From Turnera subulata (Eukaryota > Streptophyta > Magnoliopsida > Malpighiales > Passifloraceae), in the NCBI GenBank assembly GCA_028386065.3, contig JAKUCV010000970.1:1-64000 (forward strand): DNA of 64,000 nucleotides, in the 5' to 3' direction. Below, in pieces: positions 10,505-21,048 of the stretch. The notes below the pieces were generated by a model. That model ran no database searches, was not told the origin of the DNA, and saw only the letters and a program-made list of their open reading frames with translations. The translations under genes and the position numbers were made by a program. Position 1 is the stretch's first letter; each line of letters opens with the position of its first letter.

Positions 10505-13495
10505 CTCCCCCTCAACACCAACTTCCGTTCTTTCCACCATGCCGAGCTGATGACAGAAGTATTCAAACTTGTTTCCACTCAAGCCTTTTGTGAGCACATC
10601 TGCGACTTGATCTTCAGTCTTTACCTGCCTCAGCTCCACTTCTCCTTCAAGGACTTTTTCCCTGATAAAGTGATAATGAACTTCCACGTGTTTAGTCCTT
10701 GCATGAAACACGGGATTCTCAGCCAAACGTATTGCTGATTGATTATCACAATACAAAGGAATTGCATAATCAACTGACTGATGTAAACCCTTCAACAGCT
10801 GCACAAGCCAAGTGCTCTCTTGAGCTGCCACTGCTGCAGCTCGATACTCTGCTTCTGTTGTGGACAAAGACACCGTTGGTTGTCTTTTACTGCACCAGGA
10901 AACTGCTCCAGATCCGAGTTTAAAAACATACCCAGTAGTTGAACGTCGGGTATCATGATCACCTGCATAGTCAGCATCACAGTAGCCAACTAATCTGCAG
11001 TCTTCACCTCTCTTGTACAGAATTCCGTTGTCAAGTGTACCCTTGACATATCTCAAGATTCTTCTAACTGCTTCCAAATGAGGCTTCTTTGGGTTTTGCA
11101 TATACCGACTCATCACACCGACCGCATAGGAGATGTCTGGTCTTGTTTGAGCCAGATATATCAAACTACCCACTAATTGACGATACATCGTTGCATCTTC
11201 CAAATCTTTTCCTTCATGAGCACATAACTTGGCGTTTGGCTCCATAGGTGTCGATATTGGTTTGCAATCGTGCATTCCAAATTTCTTCAGCAAATCTTTG
11301 CAATATTTCTGCTGATGAAGAAAGATACTTTCTTGTGTACGGTCAATTTCAAGACCAAGAAAGTGCTTAAGCTGTCCAAGCTCTTTCATCTGGAAGCGAA
11401 CTGATAAATTCTGCTTTGTCTGGAGAATTTCCTCTTCACTATCTCCTGTGAGGATTAAGTCATCCACATAGACCAGCACTATAGCTAACTTCCCTCCACT
11501 AGCTTTAACAAACAAGCTAGAGTCTGCAGTTGTCACAACATAACCACCCTGGACTAAAAACTCAGCAATTTTGCCATACCAGGCCCTTGGTGCTTGTTTT
11601 AGTCCATAGAGGGCCTTCCGGAGTTTACATACATACTCGGGATGATCTTGACTCTCGAAACCCTTTGGTTGATCCATGTAGATCTCTCGATCTAGCTCCC
11701 CATGCAAAAATGCATTCTTCACGTCCATCTGCCACAGGTTCCAGTTCTTACTAGCTGCAAGTGCCAGTAGAACTCGCACAGTTGTAAGCTTTGCGACTGG
11801 ACTGAACGTTTCATCGTAGTCTAGTCCATACTGTTGAGAGAATCCTCGAGCTACCAAACGAGCCTTGTACCTCTCAATCGATCCATCTGTGCGACGCTTT
11901 ATCTTGTAAACCCATTTGCAAGAAATAGGCTTTACTCCTCCTGGCAGTGGCACAAGCTCCCAAGTCTGGTTATGATCCAATGCGGCAAGCTCCTCTTCCA
12001 TAGCTTTAAACCATCTTGAGCTCAAAGATGCTTCTTCAAAACTATCAGGTTCTTTCACATCTTCTACAACAACAGCATTGGCATACTTGGGATTCGGCTT
12101 CTTAGGTCTTACCGATCTTCTCGGTTGGGCTGGCAGTTCAGCTGCAACCAACTCGCCTTCTTCATTTGACTCGCTATCTCCACTTGGCTCACCTTCTTCA
12201 TGCTCAGCTGCACTCAGCTTGCCTCTTCCACTCGGCTCGCTATCTCCACTTGGCTCAGCTTCTTCATGCGGCCTAACTTCTTCATTTGGCCTCTGGTGCA
12301 CACCTGTTCGCCAAGGACTTTGAGCTACAGCTACACGATCTTCACCATCTTCTAAAACTTCAGCTTCTCCTAAACTTAGCTGAACTTGAGAAGACTCCAC
12401 TGTCTCTTTCAGATTATCTAAATCTGACAGTGCTTGCTTATCTGAGGACCACCACGTAGATGCTTCATCGAATTCTGACAAATCTTGCAGTATGACTTTG
12501 TCATCTGTCATATGGTTTGAACAATCTGAATCAATAATCCAGTCGTTCGCATAATCGATTTGATTATGTGTTGTTGTCGTAAATGCAAAATCTTCATCTT
12601 CTACAGCAAACAATGCTTCAGCATCCCATTCTTCTTCATCTTTGAACGTGGCAGCATTGCTCTCCATGGCTTTCTTCTTAGACCAACAGTCTTTCGCCAT
12701 GTGTCCCTTCTTGTTACAGTTGTAACACTTTCCTTCGAACCTCCTTCCACTGGAATAGTTCTTTGAGCCTTCTTCACAAGTGCTCGTCTGACCATGATGA
12801 CTTTTAAACTTGTCACCATTCTTCTTTGATCCACCACCTTCATGCTGCTTGGAATTCTACTTGCTCTTCTTTGCATAGAGTGCCTCTTCTTCATTCTTCA
12901 GCGAGACTCCTCCCATTTGCTTAGCTAAGTCTTCTTGACCGGCTAGCAAATTCTCAAATTCCTCAAGTAATGGCTGTTTTGGCCAACCTTGTACAGCAGC
13001 AATAAAGCTTCTAAATTCTGGCCTTAAACCATGGATAAGAATTCTCTTCATCCTGGAATCGCCGATAGACGCTTCTGGATCCAACTCCGAAATCTCACGG
13101 CACAAGAACTTCACTTTGTGAAAGTATTGTGCTATTGAGTACAACGGAACACAGTGGCTGTTGTTGAGCAAGAGATTTTCAACTTCGAAGCATAGTAAGA
13201 AAAATCTCTTAGCTCACTGTTCACATAGGGTTCGAAGAAAGCCTCAAAGAGCTTTCTGTATGCATTGTAGCATTTCCTTTCCTACTGTTGTCTTCAAAGC
13301 GAACATAGCCTTGCCCACTTTAATCTTCCACTTCCGTAACTCTCCGTTTGCCTCTGCAGGTTGTGCTACCTCGGTACCATTGACCACTTCCCACAGATCT
13401 TGTTCTTGCAAGTAGGACATCATGCAGGTTGACCACGTACTATAGTTGTTGTTGTTGAGCTTCTCCATTGCGCCGATAACTTGTAGGTCGGTCAT
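10499..13495 (-). pseudogene. Copia gag-pol with two in-frame stops, partial protease and no integrase
   Basis: One reading frame runs from an ATG at 13495 to a stop at 10499. It is broken by TGA at 13244-13246 and TAG at 12857-12859. Order: gag (13495 to about 12860), zinc knuckle CYNCNKKGHMAKDC (about 12700-12745), a protease start with DWIIDSDCSNHM (the usual DSG is DSD here), then a direct jump at LSEFDEASTWW into the region before reverse transcriptase. The whole integrase (HHCC and DDE domains) is absent. Reverse transcriptase is well preserved (ARLVARGFSQ, YVDDLILTG), as is RNase H (GYCDADYAGD, STTEAEY). The 733-codon part 10499-12700 is open. The copy cannot integrate on its own proteins; recent movement would need enzymes in trans. 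Confidence 0.92.
10505..10520 (-). other. Polypurine tract of the Copia element
   Basis: On the minus strand the bases just before the 3' LTR read TTGGTGTTGAGGGGGAG, a purine-rich run where plus-strand DNA synthesis is primed in LTR retrotransposons. Confidence 0.7.
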
Positions 13496-13552
13496 TGTAT
13501 CGACAAAAGATTCTCACAAAACACCTCTACGTGACTTCCCGAAGAAGGACCT

Positions 13553-13626
13553 GCTCCGCTACCAGATTGTTGAACAAAGTTCCGCTACCACAACGTGAAC
13601 AATGCTCCGCTACCAGATTGTTGAAC
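13553..13626 (-). repeat. Triplicated primer-binding-site / LTR-junction motif
   Basis: GCTCCGCTACCAGATTGTTGAAC occurs at 13553-13575 and 13604-13626, with a diverged middle copy at about 13580-13600. The last copy spans the real junction of primer-binding site and 5' LTR, which starts at 13619. The complement TGGTAGCGGAGC partly resembles the initiator-Met tRNA primer sequence used by many Copia elements. Confidence 0.8.
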
Positions 13627-14149
13627 TATGCGCAGCACAAAGCACTAACCTTTCACACAACCAACCTCGTTGCACAGACAGACTGTACTGATACTAAGCA
13701 AGACTAACTTGCACAAGCAGGTCATGCAGAACCCGAGTTAGGAAAGATAGAAAAACTCACAAAGAGTAGTAATAAGACAACAAACTAGAATAGAGAGAAT
13801 ACACTCTCAGAACACTCAGAGAGAAATGTTAGAGAGAAAAGCTTGAATGCTATAGAGAAATGCTAGAAAGCTTGGGATGCATTTTCCATTAGAAAGCAAT
13901 GCCTTTATATAGGCTACAGAAATAACCACTTAAGCTAGAAAGTAGGAAATTAACAACATCCTGTAGAGATAAAGATAACTAAAACCTAATCTAGATAATT
14001 AAGTTCTAATCTAGATAAATAACTAGAAAGGATAACTAAGAAAGATAATTAATAACTAATCTAGATAATTAAGTGGAAAACTAATCCACCCAATCTCCAC
14101 TAGATTAGGTAACAACCAAAGCTAACCAATTAGTGTTGGATATTTAACA
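13619..14149 (-). repeat. 5' LTR of the Copia element
   Basis: 531 bp, same ends as the partner LTR, followed on the right by the target duplication ATATC at 14150-14154. It is expected to carry the element promoter, but no separate signals were assigned. Confidence 0.95.
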
Positions 14150-15636
14150 ATATCGTCTTGGCATGTGTTTGTTTTCCTTCAAACAGAGAAATTAACCAGG
14201 AAAACTAGCTAGTAAGAAACAAGAAGGTTTTACCTATATTCAAGAATTTTGTTGGGGCAATTCCTCGAGGGTTTTTGGCATGTAATCGCTTACCTATCAG
14301 AAACAGTAGCAAATGAACATTAGAGAACCATACGTTTAGGGGGCCAAGTCAGAAGATTTATAGCTTCATGGAGCGAAAATAATAGGAAATATTTAGCTTT
14401 GGTTGGGGGGACAATGCAAGGGAGAAAAATAATTTTGAGGCAACATTTTATCACCATCTCACCTTGTAGTTAACGCTATACAGGAACAGCTCTACTGCCA
14501 ACAAATAGGCGGCAATAGTGTTACTTACCAACCTGATTCTAATTAAAGCTGTCTAGGACAGCATCTTCACTGATATAGTATAGTTTACAGCTTAAATTCT
14601 AGATTAATGAATTTTAGTTTAATATGCAATAGAAGAAAACAATAATTACACAGCCTTACCCTGTAATGGTCTTGCTTCGAGGCGTTGCGGGATGGTGGTA
14701 TGCAACATCATTATTAAGAGAATGCAGCAAACGAGCTTTCGAGAAGAAGAACTCTTGGTTACCGTAATTTTTTTTTCAAAATAAAAAAAAAATATTTACA
14801 AGCAATGGCAAATAGCATATAGTTGGGCAATGAGGGAGGGGGTATATATATACATAGCTTTGCAGCTATCTGCAGAAGCTGCCAAAAAGCCTTTGTCTTG
14901 TCGTTTTAATTTAATCCCAGAAATAAGGGAAACAAGCATAAAATAGAAAAAAAAAAAAGAAAAAGAAAGAACATTGACACGTACATCAAATTAAATATCG
15001 TGGCTGGACATCAATGCCCCTCTACTGTGGTCGTTCATCTTTTTTTTTTTTAGGTCTCGTTGACTAGCTCGTTTAACACTCTAGGCAAACGCAACGATGG
15101 GGAAGGAATGGTTCTCTTAAGATAAGCAACAAATTTTTCCTTTGAAACCAAGGCAATTTTTTTGCCATCAGAATTAAATTATTGTATCGCTAGTAAGTAG
15201 TGACAAAGTTATTTCTAAAAAAATTTTAGACCATCTCTCTAGGGTTGTCGCTTTTGTTAGCTAAAGAGTTAAAAGAAAAAAAAAAGAGACTTCGGAGTCA
15301 ATTAATGTCATCTTTCCACAAGTTGCTTGGCTAAATTAAAGTGACAGGACACAGAGCTGGAAGATTCAACGCATGCCATTTTGTTTGTTTCTTGATCTGC
15401 TTTAACCCAGATTACAATTCATACAATATTCTTGCATGCAACGAGGAAAGATCATCACATTTATCAATCAAAACGACAATCGGCAAAAAAATCAATCAAA
15501 ACGACAAACTAGTCACAGAAAAATGACACAGACACCAGTAATTAAGTACTAAGCAACAGAGTTGAAATACATATGTCCCAATCAAAGCCCCATGGGATTA
15601 AAGCGATGCATGTGGCTGATCAGGTTGTATATATAG

Positions 15637-16085
15637 TTATGGATAGTGGTAATCTGGTGGTGTGTTGGAAGAATTTCCTTTATAATCCGGAGACGTTACA
15701 GTGATCCTGTCATATCCAACCTTGGCAAGTTAGGAGGCGACAATTTAACAGTTCCATCAGGATAATGATCACCGGTTGCTGAACCATCTCTTCATGATTC
15801 ACTTCCATGCACTCCACTTTTGCTCTGGTTGTTATGTCCGGTCGGATTTGGATCACCTACGGCTACAAGATCAAAGCTTAACACTTTAAAAAAGTATATA
15901 TATGTGTTAAAAAATGGAAACAAATTAAACGAACAAGAAGGAAAAATAACTTTGTAGGATATAGACAAGAATTATATATATACCGATATCCACTAGTTTT
16001 CTGGGGCAAGACTTTGAAGAACGGTGGCGTTCAGTATCATAATTAAGAGAACGCAGCGAAGAAGCATTAGAGATGAAGTTGCCAT
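15637..16085 (-). pseudogene. Array gene C: decayed secreted-protein copy
   Basis: Exon 1 (15984-16085) starts MATSSLMLLRCVLLIMILNA, a signal peptide related to genes B and E. A one-base frame change near LAPEN then produces a TAG where the family has ARKL. The exon is 102 bp instead of the 3n+1 expected for the phase-1 intron. Exon 2 (15637-15856) begins GDPNPTGHNNQSKSGVHGSE, has a TGA where gene E has an Arg codon, then RDGSATGDHYPDGTV, and needs one more frame change before the family ending TPPDYHYP and TAA. Three lesions mark it as a pseudogene. It supports the shared exon structure and the conserved C-terminal Tyr-Pro. Confidence 0.8.
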
Positions 16086-16197
16086 ATGATTTTAATGTTC
16101 TGAAAGCAAAGGCAGGCAAGCAGGGAGGCTGTGCTGTGTATAGCTACTTGTAGAATATACATGCAATGACCATTGCCCCGTTATATATCTCGATCGT

Positions 16198-16700
16198 ACG
16201 TAAAGAAGAGAAGAAAATTATTTTAAAGAAAAAGAGGATGGCCCATTTCAATCTTGTATGGGTCGAAAATTTGTGCACTCTAATTAATGTGGTAGAAAAA
16301 TTCTTCTATGTACGAGAAGGCATTTTATTCCAGCTGTAGTACATATGCATCTACTTCGTAGGAATCATAGGCATTTCAATTTTGCTGCACACGTTTTTGA
16401 CCAAGTGAAATGCAATCTTGATTATTTTGCATATTGGCTCTTTCTCTCCTTAACTTTGTAAACCAGCCCACTTTGAAGGAAATTCGAGCTTGGGCTCCAG
16501 GTGGGTTTGGACCCAGCCAAACAATTAATAAACAACACTGCAAATTTCAAAATTCAATGAATGTCTTCTTTCTTTTCTACTGTTCGATTCTAGTGCCTCA
16601 CATAAATTCTAACTATCGCGTATATAATCTAGTTTAAGATTATTTTATTTTTATAGTTTGTGATATTTGTCATTTCATATAGTTTGTATTTTATTTTATC
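16198..16700. repeat. Duplicated family flank, copy of 6215-6385 and 7090-7470
   Basis: 16198-16370 matches 6215-6385 (GTAAAGAAGAGAAGAAAATTATT through CATTTTATTCCAGC and CATATGCATCTACTTCGTAGGAA). 16380-16700 matches 7100-7470, with an internal deletion near 16540. The order suggests recombination between copies of the flank. Confidence 0.7.
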
Positions 16701-16702
16701 AG

Positions 16703-17290
16703 TAGAGGTGGCAAAACGGGTATTGGTGGATTTGGGTTTAGTCATAATGAGTAATACCCATTTATATCCATTTTTCCATTTATGACTCATTAAGAAATTT
16801 AAAAGAACATCCATATCTATTTAGACCCATTTATTGTGAATTTATCCATTTACCCATTTAATTAGGCAAGCATGGTTTGGGCCAAGCTGGGCCAGCTAGG
16901 CCCGCATCGGGCCCAACTAGGCCCACATAGAATTGGGCCGAGACGAGCCCAAATAGGCCCACTTGAGCCATCGGGCCCACATTGGTTGGCCGGGACATGC
17001 CCGACAAGGCTCAAATGGGTTGCGTCCATCTTGGCCCATATGGGCCCATGTGATTGGACTAAGTCGGGCCCAATTAGGCCACATAAGATGGGTCGGGACG
17101 GGTGAGAGGGGTAGGAGGAATATCGAAATATACGAAGGAGCAACGTCGATGAAATTAGTTTTTTAAAAAAAAATTAAATGAGATAGTTATAAAATTAAAA
17201 TATTGGGATAATTGAATTAGATTATTAATATATGGGTTCATAAATATTCATTATCCAACCCAAATAAACCCATAATTCTATTGATGAATA
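16703..17290. mobile_element. Possible hAT-like remnant with GGGCC-rich interior
   Basis: The left part begins AGAGGTGGCAAAACGGGTATTGG, a sequence type common at ends of plant hAT elements. The centre (about 16870-17105) is packed with TGGGCC/GGCCCA words in both orientations. The right part (TATCCAACCCAAATAAACCCAT) is the sort of complement expected for an inner end. No clean right terminus or target duplication was found, so the call is tentative. Open frames rich in Gly, Pro and Trp here arise from the repeated words. Confidence 0.35.
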
Positions 17291-17329
17291 AAATACCCAA
17301 TTAGACCCGTATCCAGTCAACACATGACT

Positions 17330-17512
17330 AATCTCTCCTGGACTTCGATTGGCACCCGTTAAAGTGAGCACCCTACCAACTGCGCATGCTCTATCTACAA
17401 TACCAAGACTTGAACCACAGTTGATGCTTAAGGTACCCAGTCCTCTACTAGGACTAGGACCAACACAAGTTGGATATCGAAGCAAGCCCCTGATCATATC
17501 CCAAAGGAAGTG
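17330..17512 (-). repeat. Degenerate tRNA-derived SINE-like sequence
   Basis: On the minus strand GAGCATGCGCAGTTGGTAGG resembles a Pol III A box and GTGGTTCAAGTCTTGG a B box, but the B-like block precedes the A-like block. This is either a rearranged copy or chance similarity. No tail or target duplication was recognised. Confidence 0.25.
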
Positions 17513-17850
17513 TGTTGGAATTATCTCCTTAAGAGTTCATTAGAGTTATGGAATTATCTCCGTACGAGAGAGAACAACTTTCTCACAATGGGAAAACTTC
17601 TATAAAGCATCCATAATGATGGAGTACTATTACTCAACAACACACAATTAAGAAACACATCATTAGAATTATTGATTCAACATAAATAGTAGCCACAAAC
17701 TAGCCATATATATATATATATACTATCGCGATACTGCTGCATATATATAATATATTCATCATATTCATGGTCCATCGCATTCAGGACAAGAAGGAGATAC
17801 GGAACTTCCATCGCGTCGTGGATTACTGCCATCAACGTCACTTTGCGGTT

Positions 17851-18199
17851 TCAGTTCTGGGAGACTCCAATTTTGATTTGCTTGTGGTTTCCTGTTGGAT
17901 AATCCAAGCCATACACAATAAATTAAAACAACTATAGTATTGTGTCGTGTACATGTGTATGTGTATCTTAATTTTACTTGAGAAGAAAAACCAAAGATTT
18001 GTACTCGTTTTTTCTTCTTTTCCCTAAAGCAACGAAATGTGGTGCTGGTGATGAGAAACAAGAACTACCCACCTGAATTCTCCAGCTTTCTTGCGACAAC
18101 AAGGCCTTGTGGGGTTCTGATACATAACAGTAACACCATAATTAGTAAGAGAAAGTGGCAAATGACCATTATATGATAAGGCGAAGGCTTGTTAGCCAT
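17851..18199 (-). CDS. Array gene D: truncated 55-residue gene-A paralogue
   Basis: Exon 1 (18073-18199) is 127 bp, exactly like gene A, and encodes MANKPSPYHIMVICHFLLL, more hydrophobic residues, then ARKLENS. The GTGGGT donor and CCAACAG acceptor match gene A. Exon 2 begins at 17891 with GNHKQIKIGVSQN and hits TGA at 17851-17853. Comparison with gene A (NHNQIKIGFSAEV) shows one base missing after TCTCC. Past the lesion, the other frame down to 17765 still carries the family block SDVDGSNPRRDGS. The gene is probably a recent pseudogene, although a 55-residue secreted product could still be made. Confidence 0.6.
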
Positions 18200-18773
18200 G
18201 ACTTTCTGTTTGTGGAATCTGCAAAAAACCTTTGCCCCTATATTTAATCTACTACTGCGGTTGATGAGTTAAATGACGCGGAAAACACAATTTTCAATTC
18301 ACACGTTTTTGACCACTGTGAAAAAACGTGGAAAGCAAACTTGATTATTTGTTTATTGGCTCTTTCTATAACTTTGTAAACCAACACACTTTCAATGAAA
18401 TTCGGGTTTGGGTTCCAAGTCGATATGGACCCAGCGAAACAATTAATAAATAATACTTTCATAAAAAAATGATAAACAACACTGCAATTTTCAATTTGTT
18501 TTTTTTTAACCCAGGATAACTTGAAAATTTTACAATTTCATGGGTTATAAATAAAATATACCCACTCAAATGAATGTCTTCCTTTTTTTTACTTTTTTAC
18601 TCTTTGATTTTAGTGCCTCACATAAAATTCTAAGTATCACGTAATCTACTTTAAGATTATTTTATCTTTATAGTTTGTGATATTGTGCCATCTTTACATA
18701 TATGTAGTTTTCTTTTATCAGTCATTGTCTGATGGGGACTAAACTACCCATGGACGGTAACTTTCTTTGGGGT

Positions 18774-19078
18774 GGTGGCTCAGTGGTAAAGTCTTTAGCT
18801 TGCCATCTTTAGGATTCGGGTTCTAGTCCCGGCGCTTCCAGTCAAGCCCCATGGTGTGATATGGCCGAATATGGCCTTCCACATGGTGGGGTGGTGGCCG
18901 TTGAGCCCGGTGACTCCCCGACACTATGACGCGTAACAGCCGAGGGTCTCCGTTGGTGTCCTGGTGGGCGGACTCTCCTATGAAGACGGTCTAATGCCAG
19001 GATGTAACCGGTATTGACCAGGGCTTGGACCGACGGGGCGATGATGACACCACTGATACTTTTTTTTTTCCACAAAAA
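18774..19078 (+). repeat. tRNA-derived SINE, about 300 bp
   Basis: GGGGTGGTGGCTCAGTGGTAAAG carries a Pol III A box and GGATTCGGGTTCTAGTCCCGG a B box, spaced as in tRNA-derived SINEs. A GC-rich body follows (GAGCCCGGTGACTCCCC, GTAACCGGTATTGACCAGGG), then a T run at 19059-19068. It interrupts a duplicated segment whose uninterrupted version is at about 7510-7560, so the insertion is younger than that duplication. Confidence 0.75.
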
Positions 19079-19082
19079 AAAA

Positions 19083-19205
19083 GTTTAGTTTAATTGGTAA
19101 AGGCTTTACTCGTACTTTCATTATGAGAGTTTGAATCCCACTGTTCTCTGGAATCTTTCCCTCTTTCTTGGTAACTCATTTTCTTCTTTTTTTTTCAGCA
19201 AAACT
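19083..19205 (+). repeat. SINE-like repeat, second copy of 7545-7660
   Basis: GTTTAGTTTAATTGGTAAAGGCTTTAC and GAGAGTTTGAATCCCACTGTTC correspond to the A-box-like and B-box-like parts of the repeat at 7545-7660. Both are followed by a T run and CAGCAAAACTT. The two arose by segmental duplication rather than independent insertion. Confidence 0.5.
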
Positions 19206-19824
19206 TTGTAGCTGTTAAAAACTGCATTAATACTCAAGCCACAATGTAATATCGTGAAGATGTTCCTGCAGACATGCTCTGCCAAGGCTTGAAAGTTATA
19301 CAATGGCAAAGCTACCCTGTAAGTCGTAATTATGTTGAATTCGACATATATGACACAAACAGAAGATTCTTATAATCCTGTACAGGAGTACAGGAAGAAA
19401 TTTAATTCCAACAAGTTTCCTGCAATTTTACTACCAGTTCTGTAGAGTTGTACAGGAAAGCTTCAATGGCATATGCTTGTTCCCAGGTCCAATTCCGGAA
19501 GGAATTTTGAGTCATTTCGCAAAATTACCATGGGGATGTACACTTTGTTGATGGAAATATAAAATATAACTCGCATAGGATAATCAAAAACCACTATTTC
19601 AAAGTTCAATCTTCATTTTGAGACCAAAAAAAAAAAAAACCTTTCCAACATATGTTGCTATTGATTTCTTCACTTAAAAAGAAAGAAAGATCAGTACAAC
19701 TATCACCCCAAACAGAAATGCCTGCTACTGCTACAGATTAAACAATAACATTACAACACTGCATAATTGTATTTCTTATTAGGCCTATAATTGAGCGATC
19801 TCACACACAACAACGAAACATATT

Positions 19825-20423
19825 CTATGGATAATTGGCATATGATGGTGTATTAAAACCAGGATATCCCCCCTGGCCGTACCCAGGTGTGTAGGAATAA
19901 CCACCAGCTGGAGGAGTATCAGTCCCGTAGGGATACCCTGAAGGTGTGTTGGAATAATCACCATCAGGAGGAGTATAAGCAGGGTTTCCTTGCTGCTGAG
20001 TATCAGGATAGGTAGCAGGGGTGTTGCCATATCCATTACCATCTTGATATGTCACCCTGCTCATAGCAGTAGGGGGTGGCAGGTTAACCGTCCCATTAGG
20101 ATAGCTATCACCAGTTGCTGAACCATCTCGCCTATATTCACTTCCATGGACTCCACTTTTGCTTTGGTCGCCATGTTCGGTCGAATTCGAAGCATTAGTA
20201 GTGCCTATATGAAAACCACTAAGTTAGTATGTGTGCTTTCTTTTTCATGAAACAAAGACAAAACCAGAACTAATACTAGTAAGAAACAAGATTTGCATTC
20301 ATATGTACCGTATTCCTCTAACTTTCTCGCCCCTAAGGCTTGTGGTGTGGTGGCATAGAGCACCATAATTATTAAGAGAATGGAGCATATGAGTTTCATA
20401 GAAGAATATCCCTTTGCTACCAT
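19825..20423 (-). CDS. Array gene E: 164-residue secreted Tyr/Gly/Pro-rich protein
   Basis: Exons are 20309-20423 and 19825-20204, joined in phase 1. The 164-residue product has a signal peptide (MVAKGYSSMKLICSILLIIM, then VLYATTPQALG) followed by ARKLEEYG. Exon 2 carries a polar block (STEHGDQSKSGVHGSEYRRD, then GSATGDSYPNGTVNLPP) and a tail with repeated Tyr-Pro, Gly-Tyr and Thr-Pro units (NGYGNTPATYP, GGYSYTPGYGQGGYPG) ending ANYP. No membrane segment or enzyme motif is seen. It is probably an extracellular or wall-associated protein, but the function is unknown. It is the only intact long member of the A-E subfamily, and B and C are broken relatives of it. The start chosen is the first ATG, 65 bases below a TATA box. 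Confidence 0.75.
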
Positions 20424-20487
20424 GGCTCTATATGTTATCTGGAAGCAGAAGGCTAGCTATTTGCGGGAATCTGCAAAAGACACAGCC

Positions 20488-20498
20488 TATTTATATAA
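20488..20498 (-). promoter_or_regulatory. TATA box of array gene E
   Basis: The minus strand reads TATATAAATAG about 65 bases upstream of the ATG at 20423. The TTTGCGGGAATCTGCAAAAG block shared by the family promoters lies between the TATA box and the start. Confidence 0.6.
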
Positions 20499-21048
20499 GA
20501 GAGGGTGCAAGAACATAGTCATTATTGCCAATAGTGAAGCATAAACACAGTATAAAACTATAACAGGAACTTATTAATATCTGCTAGTACTTATTTTTTT
20601 CTTGGGGACCACAGAGTTGATTGTGAAACCTTAGTACGTAGTATTTCTAGGTATCGATCGATGTCACATTGCCATGTTCACACCGCTAGGCAGCACGATA
20701 ACCACGGCAATTAGTAATAACACACAACCAAAATGAAGTATAGAGCAAACTACTCGCATGCATAACTCCAAGATTGTTGTTATCATATACCCATGATATT
20801 CTTGCAATCAAGGAATTGGAGAAATAAGTGTGTGGTACGTACTAGCTAAGACTGTGAAATTAACATTGGATTTGGGTGATAATGATACATGACCTGCCTG
20901 CGGCCTTACATTTTAACAAATCAAATCAGAGTTCCCGTTGGGGGAGGGCAGAAGGAAACTAGAAGACGATAGACTTGACAAGCTGACACAGAGTCAAGGT
21001 CGTCTTTTCTTTCTTTTGATATGATGGTCGTCTCTTCTTGTTTCTTCT

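Larger units (their letters stand above)
9974..14149 (-). mobile_element. Complete Ty1/Copia retrotransposon with both LTRs, integrase missing
   Basis: Two 531-bp direct LTRs (9974-10504 and 13619-14149) have TG...CA ends and about eight differences by eye. The element is flanked by an exact 5-bp duplication, ATATC, at 9969-9973 and 14150-14154. It is transcribed on the minus strand, with the 5' LTR at 13619-14149. A primer-binding site adjoins that LTR and a purine-rich tract adjoins the other. At 4176 bp it is shorter than a typical full Copia element because the integrase is deleted. It is inserted in the intron of array gene B. Confidence 0.95.
9705..14765 (-). pseudogene. Array gene B: secreted Tyr/Gly/Pro-rich protein, split by a Copia insertion, lost ATG
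   Basis: Exon 1 (14660-14765) encodes a signal-peptide stretch related to gene E, including SSSSRKLVCCILLIMMLHTT, but the start codon position reads ACG. The last exon (9705-9919) encodes a Tyr/Gly/Pro/Gln-rich tail with NGYGNAPVTYPYPNQQQG and ends AYPG-stop. Both splice junctions fit phase 1. A 60-bp candidate middle exon (14234-14293) with GT and AG signals also keeps the frame. The full Copia element 9974-14149 lies in the intron. MULE-1 sits at the 3' end: its terminal GGTAA supplies the present stop, and the old tail (GYP, stop) is stranded beyond the element at about 7903-7924. Without the ATG it is probably not translated from the usual start. The middle exon is speculative. Confidence 0.68.

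Noticed and set aside
11530..12323. Plus-strand frames within the Copia element
   Set aside because: They are antisense to the reverse transcriptase and linker coding region of pol.
16862..17166. Three overlapping frames rich in Gly, Pro, Trp and His
   Set aside because: They follow from repeated GGGCC words read in different frames on both strands.
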